A DNA stretch of 45,500 bases. Origin: Owenia fusiformis. Its lineage: Eukaryota > Annelida > Polychaeta > Sabellida > Oweniidae. How positions within the stretch are numbered: position 1 is the first letter of the stretch; every line of letters begins with the position of its first letter. The position numbers and the translations under genes were made by a program. Under the pieces are notes generated by a model that was not told the DNA's origin, did not search any database, and saw only the letters and a program-made list of their open reading frames with translations. Below are positions 35,028 to 44,627 of the stretch, piece by piece. Where the stretch lies: assembly GCA_903813345.2 (NCBI GenBank), contig CAIIXF020000002.1:35298109-35343608 (forward strand), read 5' to 3'.

Positions 35028-35500
35028 AATAAGTCATTAGTGCTTAGATGTCTGGTGGAATCTCATGTTAAGTTCTATTTAAGCCATTAGTGCTTAGATG
35101 TCTGGTGGAATCTTTAATGTTTAGTTCTATTTAAGTCATTAGTACTTAGATGTCTGGTGGAATCTCATGTTAAGTTCTATTTAAGCCATTAGTGCTTAGA
35201 TGTCTAGTGGAATCTTTAATGTTTAGTTCTATTTAAGTCATTAGTACTTAGATGTCTGGTGGAATCTTTTATGTTTAGTTCTATTTGAGTCATAAGTGCT
35301 TAGATGTCTGGTGTAATCTCTTATGTTTAGATCTATTTAAGTCATTAATGCTTAGATGTCTGGTAGAATCCCTTATGTTTAGCTCTATTTAAGTCATTAG
35401 TGCTTAGATGTCTGGTGGAATCCCTTATGTTTAGCTCTATTTAAGTCATTAGTGCTTAGATGTCAGGTGGAATCTCTTATGTTTAGCTCTATTCACTGAA
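35028..35500. repeat. 50-52-bp tandem array running into the copy-8 coding end
   Basis: Nine units carry CTTAGATGTC at 35043, 35093, 35145, 35195, 35247, 35299, 35351, 35403 and 35455. The first four alternate 50 and 52 bp, so a two-unit (102-bp) block was copied. The last unit is the end of the copy-8 zinc-finger exon: on the minus strand it encodes NRAKHKRFHLTSKH and the TAA. The other eight are out of frame and lie beyond the stop. Confidence 0.93.
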
Positions 35501-35840
35501 TGCACATTCTTTCCACAAAGTGTACACCTGAAGTCTTTCTTTTGATGATACTGGAGAGCGGGTGCAGTGTTAAACAGTTTCATGCAGTAGGAGCACTGAT
35601 ATGGCTTAACTCCATTGTGTGAAAGACCATGTGCCTTCACTTCTTCTGAACTGAGGTTATCTAACCGCTGTTGGCACGTCTCACAGTACCGGTTATGTAT
35701 TACCATATTGTGACTCTCCAAGCAAGCTTTACTGGGGAATTCACGGGAACAAGTGGTACAAGCGTATACTGTGCTATCTTCTACAAACTCTGTCTCTCCA
35801 GTGTACGCTGGAAGTGTTGAGTAGGCCTGGTTCAATATCC
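35449..35840 (-). CDS. Alternative 3' zinc-finger exon, copy 8
   Basis: The exon starts after acceptor CATTCCAG in phase 1 and is the shortest copy, 130 residues. The lead is only 27 residues (GILNQAYSTLPAYTGETEF...) and contains a YTGE linker-like motif, then FVEDSTVY. Finger 1 is C-x2-C class (C28, C31, H44, H49; core FPSKAC). Finger 2 is C53, C56, H71, H75, with a 14-residue loop as in copy 5. The linker is HNGVKP. Finger 3 is C83, C86, H99, D103. Finger 4 is C106, C109, H121, H125. Its last 14 codons are part of the flanking 52-bp tandem array. Confidence 0.88.
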
Positions 35841-35842
35841 CT

Positions 35843-36212
35843 GGAATGAGAAATATTTAGCCTTAGTTAGTATCATTTTATTGAATCTATATGTTTTACA
35901 TTGTTCAATACCAGAATAGAGGAATAATGAAAACTGAATGCAATGAATGAAGGTATTGTATACACATTAAGTTATAAAGGACTTTGATATTTAATTGACA
36001 TATAAACTATAAGTCATATATAAAATTCAGTAGAATTTGTATGCAGTAAAACCTAAATATCCTGACACCTCTTAATTCCCAACACCTCTCAATGTAAACA
36101 ATTTTCCTGTCTCAATTTTTAATCTGCCACAGAAACCTCAAAATATAGCAGTTGCAAATCTGAACACTATGACTGCCCTCAGTGGTGTTAGAATGGGACA
36201 GGTGTTAATCTA
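35843..36212. other. Intronic sequence with a pogo-like terminus trace
   Basis: At about 36044 a GCAGTAAAACCTAAATATCC stretch resembles termini of pogo/Tigger-type elements, but I could not find a matching other end. Confidence 0.3.
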
Positions 36213-37054
36213 CAGGGTGTTTCATAATGACTGTCCCCCCATCGACCACCAATCTGATTAGCTCAACAGTTTTTACAACTTGCTACATATAATCTCTGCA
36301 AAAGGTACCCATTTTACCTTTAGGATAGAATCTGAAAGCCACATTTTTTCCAAAATAATCCATGTGCCCTGCAAACAGCTATGATAATTTCATTTTCATT
36401 TCATTTGAGTTTCATATCTCACACAGACACCATAGGGCATATACGTGTGGTAGGATAATGTAACTTGATATCCTAAGGTAGAAACAGCTCCCCGTATTAA
36501 TTTGACAGGAGCTAGTATCTTTAGCTAGTTAGTATCACTCTAGTAATCAACTTCTCTGGTGTACTAGTTAGCTTGAGCTGGCTCCTGTCGCCGCAAGCTG
36601 GGATTGAACCCAATCTTGGCATCAGAAGTCCAGAGTGCTAACCTTTACACCACAGAACCGAAGACACTAATCATACCTCAATATACTATTAGCTATAGTA
36701 ATGTACAACTTCTATCATTTGGAGAATGCTGAGGATATATTTATTATATGAAAGACAAAAGTATTGAATATTTCAAAGAAATGCCCAGAGAGCACTAGAT
36801 GACACAATTGATTATAATATAGCGATCCGCTCCTCTCTTTAAATCCACCAGGAATAGTAGCCAGAAATCATGCAAATTGAGGAGATAGTGACTATCAAAT
36901 ATAATTTCACAAATTATGTTCCCAAAGGCCAGGCATGCTAATATTTGGCACATACGTCCAGAATTGAATTAGGTTTATTATGCTATATAAATTATGGGGC
37001 CATATGATCTAGGATTGCCTGTGGATGGGGGGACGGTCATTATGAAACACCCTG
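36213..37054. mobile_element. Mariner-type MITE with CAGGGTGTTTCATAATGAC termini
   Basis: The left end CAGGGTGTTTCATAATGACT and the right end GGTCATTATGAAACACCCTG are inverted repeats flanked by TA (36211-36212 and 37055-37056). A run of six C and its G partner follow inside each end. The element is 842 bp with no transposase frame. A tRNA-like segment lies within it. Confidence 0.85.
36588..36659 (-). repeat. tRNA-Gln-like sequence, probable SINE head or pseudogene
   Basis: Reading the minus strand from 36659, GGTTCTGTGGTGTAAAGGTT then AGCACTCTGGACTT matches the 5' half of eukaryotic tRNA-Gln, including the A box. GGGTTCAATCCC (36600-36611) is a perfect B box. The anticodon stem is disrupted and the T stem pairs poorly, so a functional tRNA is unlikely. 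Position inside a transposon supports a tRNA-derived SINE or a trapped pseudogene. Confidence 0.6.
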
Positions 37055-37365
37055 TACATGCCTAATAGAAGACAGAACCATGCTTACAATTAACTACACA
37101 AAGTGCAAATTTGAAATTCATCGAAATTTTTCACATACAAAGTGGAAAGTATTAATTTTTTTATAGTATTAGCTGATTATATTAAGTGACAGATTTTCGA
37201 GTGAATGTTCTGATCCTTTTGGTACATCCAGTAATGATTCACATATAACAAAAATAAAAATAAAAATATTATGCATTTCTATTCTTAAATCTATTTATTG
37301 TAACTTGTAATCAACATTTTATTTAGCTATACGCAACTTAAGACAAAGGCATCAACATGCCAAAA

Positions 37366-38526
37366 TGTCACCACCTAGAGTTATGACAAGTGGTTGCAAA
37401 AGAGACAATTTCTTGCATATGTTGACTGCCAAATGCCACCACCTAGAGTTATGACAAGTGGTTGCAAAAGAGACAATTTGTTGCATATGTTGACTGCCAA
37501 ATGTCACCACCTAGAGTTATGACAAGTGGTTGCAAAAGAGACAATTTGTTGCATATGTTGACTGCCAAATGTCACCACCTAGAGTTATGACAAGTGGTTG
37601 CAAAAGAGACAATTTGTTGCATATGTTGACTGCCAAATGTCACCACCTAGAGTTATGACAAGTGGTTGCAAAAGAGACAATTTGTTGCATATGTTGACTG
37701 CCAAAATGTCACCACCTAGAGTTATGACAAGTGGTTGCAAAAGAGACAATTTGTTGCATATGTTGACTGCCAAATGTCAACACCTAGAGTTATGACAAGT
37801 GGTTGCAAAAGAGACAATTTGTTGCATATGTTGACTGCCAAATGTCACCACCTAGAGTTATGACAAGTGGTTGCAAAAGAGACAATTTGTTGCATATGTT
37901 GACTGCCAAATGTCACCACCTAGAGTTATGACAAGTGGTTGCAAAAGAGACAATTTGTTGCATATGTTGACTGCCAAATGTCACCACCTAGAGTTATGAC
38001 AAGTGGTTGCAAAAGAGACAATTTGTTGCATATGTTGACTGCCAAATGTCACCACCTAGAGTTATGACAAGTGGTTGCAAAAGAGACAATTTGTTGCATA
38101 TGTTGACTGCCAAATGTCACCACCTAGAGTTATGACAAGTGGTTGCAAAAGAGACAATTTGTTGCATATGTTGACTGCCAAATGTCAACACCTAGAGTTA
38201 TGACAAGTGGTTGCAAAAGAGACAATTTGTTGCATATGTTGACTGCCAAATGTCAACACCTAGAGTTATGACAAGTGGTTGCAAAAGAGACAATTTGTTG
38301 CATATGTTGACTGCCAAATGTCAACACCTAGAGTTATGACAAGTGGTTGCAAAAGAGACAATTTGTTGCATATGTTGACTGCCAAATGTCACCACCTAGA
38401 GTTATGACAAGTGGTTGCAAAAGAGACAATTTGTTGCATATGTTGACTGCCAAATGTCAACACCTAGAGTTATGACAAGTGGTTGCAAAAGAGACAATTT
38501 GTTGCATATGTTGACTGCCAAATGTC
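37366..38526. repeat. 68-bp satellite-like array, 17 nearly identical units
   Basis: Each unit starts TGTCACCACCTAGAGTTATG and includes AAGTGGTTGCAAAAGAGAC and TTGCATATGTTGACTGCC. Units differ almost only at TGTCACC versus TGTCAACACC and by one extra A near 37708. Such uniformity implies recent expansion or homogenisation. It lies between zinc-finger copies 9 and 8. Short open frames within it are artefacts. Confidence 0.97.
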
Positions 38527-39198
38527 CGTTAAAAAACATGTTGGCCAAAACAATAGTACAATAACGTCATGACGAGAATTGCATTCTCGACCGGCAGTAT
38601 TGACCGCCACTATGACGTCACATATTTCTCAGGTCGATATAGTAAAATGAATGCCTTCTAAACTAGCACTAAAACCCCTAGAACTGGCCCGGCAAGGTGG
38701 TAATAATATGATTCATTTCTTGGTGGTGACATAATAAACTACACTTTATTCATGAAAATATATTCCTTAATTCTTCAGCACCAGTTTTGATATCTATTCC
38801 TTATACAGATATATGAACTGAACTTAATAATAAAACATACATTCAGACTTTTTATCGTTCACAAGTAGATGTTTCGCTGTACTTGTATTTTCATATGAAA
38901 TCTGAGGTTGTCACAATTATGTGTAATTATTTCCAAGTAATACTTTAACTGTCATTTCAAAATATAAAACATATACGCTTCTAGGTGATTAACAAATAAT
39001 AGGAAACACTGTTTCAAAAGTCATTATATCTCACTTACATAGAGTTTGTACTATAAAACTATTTCAAATAAAAATGTTTTTTTCTAAGTGAGTCACAAAT
39101 ACAGGATACACTGTTTTCAGTAGTAATGCTAGCTATTATAACACCTCTCCAAGACAAACTGGTATTTATGTTTCAATCCTTTCCAATAACAAGCTGCA
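38527..39198. other. Intronic or 3' UTR sequence after copy 9
   Basis: AT-rich, with no coding frame or repeat that I can support. TTTATT at about 38748 would be a distant AATAAA for copy 9 on the minus strand. Confidence 0.4.
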
Positions 39199-39647
39199 TC
39201 ACTGTACAAGAGGATAATGATCTCTTATATGCTTAGCCTTTTTGGAGAATTGAATCACTTTGTTGCAAATACTGCATATCAGATCCTTTTCCATATGGAA
39301 CCTCAATCCACGCCCAGTTTGGAAAAGTTTGTGGCATAATTCACACTGGAAAGGCTTTGCTCCAGTATGTTTTAATCCATGTTTCAAGATATCAGTCTCC
39401 GAGTCTAATCTAAAATTGCAAACTTCACAGAATTTGTTATGCACCACCATGTTGTGGCTTTCGTAACATGCCTTTGTGGGAAATGTAATATTGCAGCATA
39501 CATAGTCAGTCTCATCTGGAATGAAGATGTCTCCAAATGTAGCATCTCCTAACATATTGTGTGTTGCTGGGGGTTCTGTTGGTAGGTGGACTTGTTGAGA
39601 AACTGCACTGGGTATTTCAGTGTATCTATTGGAGTATATGTCCAAAC
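39199..39647 (-). CDS. Alternative 3' zinc-finger exon, copy 9
   Basis: The exon starts after acceptor TGTTTTCAG in phase 1 and encodes 149 residues. The lead (GLDIYSNRYTEIPSAVSQQV...) is rich in Pro, Thr and Ala and ends IFIPDETDY. Finger 1 is the adjacent-Cys class (C51, C52, H65, H70; core FPTKAC). Finger 2 is C74, C77, H90, H94. The linker is HTGAKP. Finger 3 is C102, C105, H118, D122. Finger 4 is C125, C128, H140, H144. The tail after the last His is YPLVQ. Confidence 0.88.
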
Positions 39648-39949
39648 CTGAAAACATAAAGAGAATCCAACAATCGGAAATTGTATTTGGAAAATGTGTT
39701 TTCTAGAGGTAAGTATTCACCAACACAAGTTTCACTGAATAGTAAAACATGGATATCCATCCAAACACCTCTCTAGTCTGAACACATCTTAATATGAACA
39801 CGTTCTCTTTGCCCCAATCTCCAGTTGAATTCTATGTTAAATACTTTTGATTGGTCATAATGACATTTGTATTTATCAGTGTAAATGCTCAATTATGATA
39901 GTAACAACATGCAGGCTCATTGACAAAAATGGGCTGATGAATTACTTAA

Positions 39950-40548
39950 AGGAATATTCCTTGCCAGACCCTTTCTCTCTTAATATGGTAGCTATAATCA
40001 TATATGTAGTTTCCATATTTAGCAAAACATGGGGAAATGGTTTAATATGGTCAATATTGATCATTTAAAAATCTAGTGCTTATTTCCAGTGAGCTGCCAT
40101 CTTTTAAGATTTCTTGCAGGAAGTGATCAACTCTCAACTTCTATAACCTTGCCCATAACAGTATAGGAAAGTAGCACAAAATCACTTCTAGACAAGTCAT
40201 CATTACTTTCTGTGCAAAAATATTTTCAGGGCTTGTCAACTTAGAATAAAAGAAGAGATTTTCAGAAGGATTAAATAAGATACAAAGTTGAAAAAGAATA
40301 TTTAGCTGGTTTTGTAATTCTTAATAGCTCCTCGCCTAATGCTATATGCAAAGTTGAGAGTCGATGACATCACTTCCTGTGTGAAATTTTAAAAGATGGC
40401 AGCTTACTGGAATTGAGCATCACATTTCTAAGTGATCAAATTTGACCATATCAAAACATTTTTGCGTGTTTTGCTAAACATGGCAAGCATATATATGGTT
40501 ATAGCTACCATATATGAGGAGAGAGATGGTTTGGCAAGGAATATTCCT
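39950..40548. mobile_element. MITE with TTAA target duplication
   Basis: The ends are AGGAATATTCCTTGCCAGAC and, in reverse complement, AGGAATATTCCTTGCCAAAC. TTAA flanks both sides (39946-39949 and 40549-40552). Imperfect pairing extends about 180 bp inward (for example GATGGCAGCT in the right arm with AGCTGCCATC in the left). It is 599 bp and noncoding. TTAA insertion suits piggyBac- or Kolobok-type parents. Confidence 0.85.
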
Positions 40549-40728
40549 TTAAAGATTAAAAGGAGTCTTCAGTATTCACAGAATCTGAACATTTGTCTTA
40601 TCCTTTATATTATCCCTATAGATGACTGCAAGAATCATAATATTTCATTAAAATCTACTACATATTGTAAATATCATTGGTCCCAACTGCAGAGGAGGCT
40701 AAATCATATTTAATGGAAATTAGCTTCT

Positions 40729-40734
40729 TTTATT
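40729..40734 (-). promoter_or_regulatory. Poly(A) signal after copy 10
   Basis: A minus-strand AATAAA begins 64 bases past the copy-10 stop, consistent with a terminal exon. Confidence 0.45.
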
Positions 40735-40797
40735 TATCAGCTTATAGTTCACTGTTGAGATAAACATTTAACTAAATATTAATCTGACATACTTTGT

Positions 40798-41225
40798 TCA
40801 TAGATTATAATGCGTTTTCATATGGGTCTTCTTAATTTGGAAAGGAACTCGTTTGCCGCATAATCTACATAATAAATCCTTGCTTTGATGATGAGCCAGA
40901 CCCACACTGCTTTTGAATAGTTTATAACAGAATCCACACTGGTGAGGTTTTTCTCCAGTATGGAACAATCCATGTTGAAGGATATTAGGGTCAGAGTCCA
41001 AGCGTTTGTTGCACATGTCACAGTATCTGTTATGTACTAGCATAGTGTGGGCATCAAAGCATGCCTTGGATGGGAAATCAATCCCGCAACATGTGTACGA
41101 CGTCTCATCTTGTGAAAATAACTCAGATCCGGGGAAACTGATATTTGTGCTTGAATTTGTTGGTGTCATGTATTTCCTTTGACCATGCATGTTGTGTCTT
41201 TCATATACTCTACTGTGGTCTGCAC
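40798..41225 (-). CDS. Alternative 3' zinc-finger exon, copy 10
   Basis: The exon starts after acceptor TATATTCAG in phase 1 and encodes 142 residues. It is the first member in transcription order within this window. The lead (GADHSRVYERHNMHGQRKYM...) ends LFSQDETSY. Finger 1 is the adjacent-Cys class (C46, C47, H60, H65; core FPSKAC). Finger 2 is C69, C72, H85, H89. The linker HTGEKPHQC is canonical. Finger 3 is C97, C100, H113, D117. Finger 4 is C120, C123, H135, H139. No further copy or shared upstream exon is seen between here and 45500. Confidence 0.88.
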
Positions 41226-41377
41226 CTGAATATAAGAATATAAGTATTCATTTGAGATCATATTCAGTAGCTGATACCTTTGCACATTAGACAACATGAT
41301 GCAAGAGTGGGTTCAATATGATTTTATTCAGTATTTATTTTTATTTTGTACAAACAGAATATACATAGTGCTACATT

Positions 41378-44113
41378 CCCTTAAGAAAAAACGCTTGTTT
41401 TCTCCTCATGTGGTTAAAAGATGACCTTTTTTAACCACATTTTTACCACTCAAGATATGTAAAAGTGTGGTTGTGGTCACCTGTTTTGACACACATAAAA
41501 GTGTGGACCCTGATGGTATTTCTTCCACAGTTCCAAGAAACATCTTCCCATAGTTTCTCCTCATAATGAAAAAGTGTGGTTAAGGTGTTCCTGAAACTAT
41601 GGAGAAGCAGGACATTCACATTGATATGATTTAAGATTACCATATTGTTAATAGGGGTAAAAAGGGTTAATGGTTGCCATAAAATATTTTAGGATATACT
41701 GAACATGATAAGCCAGTGCTATACCTGTTATTCTGGCATCTAAATTGTTTTAAGCATCTTCTTTCAAATATTCCATTATGCATATCGCAAATATGAGAAT
41801 GTTGTATGATCGAAGCATAGGGAGATTCTTTACAAAATATTTCAGTAAAATGACATAAGGATTAGAGGCAAATGAATGATGCTCCCGGGATTGATGCTCG
41901 ACTTTTCTATTTAGGTAGATCAGAAGTTTGCATGAATATAAAACAAAGTATTTAAAATTAGTTATTCTAAACTGAAGTTTATTTTGACTGAACTGACTAA
42001 TCTTATTATGAGACTAATATTAAAGAATAACAGGATGTGTCTGCTGTATTAAAAGGATACAAATACATGTAATCAATATGTTAAAATATAGTCCAGACAT
42101 GATTTTATTATTTCTTAGACATCAAAGACTTGAAGAGTCACAAGAATTAAAGTTATACCTGTAGTTAGTGAATTTATTTGAATTATATCAATGTTAATTT
42201 TAATAATGAGATTATAATTCTAATCAAGAGTCTAAATCTAATGATTAAATAAGAAAAGGATGTTGCTGATATGTTTATAAAAACAATAGCTCAATGAGTC
42301 AGTTAACTTGTTATTACACATTCCAGAATGTGCTTTGTGGAAAAATTAAGTCCTAAATATCTTTTCAAAAACCTTATATTCTTGCAAATGAGGAAACCCA
42401 GCAATGTGATTTTTATTTAACCATTAATTTCAGTATATTTTCCATGACATATTTTGTACTTAATCACCCTAAGCCTTAAGGCTACAGTTATATGGACAGA
42501 TTATTAAAAGCAGTTTTAGTAAAAACTATGAGATTCTGAAAAACACAGTTCAAGTTGATACCAAAGGTTGATAGTTTGTTGTTCTATAGCAACAACCCAA
42601 CTTGATGCATTTTGTGGGAGATATTTATATTCATAATCATGTGATCCTTTTTTCGTAAATTGGTCGAAGTGTATTTTTCTTCTATTTTCAGTGAAGGTCT
42701 AACATAACTTTGCCTTATTGTAAACATTTGCAATGTACATTATTGTGCTTGGGGACCATATTTCAGATTTGTAAGGAGTTTTAACTGATAATTCAATCCA
42801 TCTAAATGATACTTTTCTGTACATTTTGTGCTTAAAAATGTACTAAAATGTGATATCTATCTAGGTGGCATGTTCTGATTGCCTCTGTATGTTCAGTCCA
42901 GACTCGTCACTTCAATGTGTCTCTTTTTCAGTATCATTAATAATTATTTGATAATAATTAATTACATGATAAATAATTATAAGTATAATGATTGATCTTG
43001 GATGCTAATTTTCATTAAATCTATATCTGATCCAGATCTGAATAATAAACTCATTTTGTCCTAGCTGTGGAACTAAACATTGTTGTTATAACTTATGTAA
43101 ACAATTTTTGGTTTGTTGACTTAAAGACCACACTTTCCCCACACTTTTAGTCCACACTTTTTATTCATATTGCACATCACCCATACCTGCACTGCTCTTA
43201 TACCATCTCAAAACCACACTTTTACCACACCCGACCCACACCTTTGAATCGTATGGTCAGTGGTTTTTATATATAATGGAATTCTTTTAATTCAATTTAG
43301 TTTTTACACTGCTTAAAATTGTTAGATTTCTCATAATAGAACAACCCATCCTACCTGGCAATAGACTCAATCTTAACCTTGGTATGAATAGCAAATGCTC
43401 ATTTTTTTTTTATTTACTGTTATTAATCTCCAATGCTTACACTTTTTATATGTTTCACAAAATTTACTGCAGAATTGTCATTGGTCACAATCAGGTGAAA
43501 GGTGCATACAGCCTTCAATGAACGGTGAATAGTCATATTCAAACATCATCCTCTTTGATAGTGAATAAAAATTAAGGTTGATTTTGATTTTGTTTCCCAG
43601 ATATTTGGTCCTATATTTAGACATTTAGTTTGATGATTAAAATATACACCAATAAATCAATAATAATTAAGACAAATAAGTCATGCTTCAATCATACAAC
43701 ATTCTCATTTGTGTCACATATGTTTAATAAAATATTTGTTTGATGATGAAAAAGATGCATGAAACAATTTAGATACCAGAAAATCATGTACAGTAAATCC
43801 CAAAATATATTTAACAAGCATTAACCCTTTTAACCCCTATAAATAATATGGTAACCTTAAATCATATTAAGGTGAATGTCCTGCTCTTCCATAGTTTTGG
43901 TAACACCTTGACCACACTTCCTCATTATGAGGAGAAACTATGGAGAGATATTTCTTGGAACTGTGGAAGAAATACCAGTGGGGTCCACACTTTTATGTGT
44001 GTCAAAACAGGTGACCACAACCACACTTTTACATATCTTGAGTGGTAAAAATGTGGTTAAAAAAGGTCATCTTTTAACCACATGAGGAGAAAACAAGCGT
44101 TTTTTCTTAAGGG
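41378..44113. mobile_element. 2.7-kb transposon with about 300-bp inverted repeats
   Basis: The left end CCCTTAAGAAAAAACGCTTG (41378) and the right end CAAGCGTTTTTTCTTAAGGG (44113) begin inverted repeats of about 300 bp that continue to 41671 and 43824. A 7-base match (CTACATT) is adjacent on the left (41371-41377) and three bases off the right end (44117-44123), a possible target duplication. The arms, and an internal patch at 43127-43250, carry many copies of CCACACTTTT, which could be transposase-binding sites. No transposase frame is found, so it is non-autonomous. Superfamily undetermined. Confidence 0.8.
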
Positions 44114-44609
44114 TTACTACATTTTATGTGCCTTTTGTGTACATTATGCCATTGAAGTAAACAGTTAGTTATTAAAATACATTTTTTGTGCATATACTAG
44201 CATATATAAGTACTACTCAGTTAGCGTTAAAATGCCATGAGTACTATTTTAGTACTCGGCATATCTCCATGTGTACAATATACTAAATTGCTTTAAATTG
44301 GATGCCTCCTTTAGCATTTGGCAATTTATCAAATCTATACGAAATAGTTAAATTAAACCTCTATCAATTACTAGTTTATAATAGCAATTTGGTTTTGCAA
44401 AAATTTACCAACATCCAAATTATAGTAATGATCATAATTTCAACAAAATGCAGGACATCAAAAATTGAAATACAAAAATGAGGTGGTCATGAAAATATAA
44501 ATATAAATGCTACCATGACTTCAGCTGTTAGCATTCATATCCTTTCTCTATAAATTATCTCTACTTTAGGTTCTTGGAATGTATCTCATCTGACACTGCT
44601 TATGACTGA
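44114..44609. other. Short interval, nothing recognised
   Basis: AT-rich, with no supported feature before the retrotransposon frame. Confidence 0.4.
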
Positions 44610-44627
44610 GTATACATTTTACTATAT

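Noticed and set aside
36588-36659. Functional tRNA-Gln gene
   Set aside because: The anticodon stem and T stem are disrupted, although both internal promoter boxes remain.
37366-38526. Possible CRISPR array in the 68-bp repeats
   Set aside because: Units are contiguous with no unique spacers between them, and the context is eukaryotic.
41443-44048. Matching short frames at 41443-41643 (minus) and 43848-44048 (plus) as a duplicated small gene
   Set aside because: They are the two inverted-repeat arms of one transposon, read in opposite directions.
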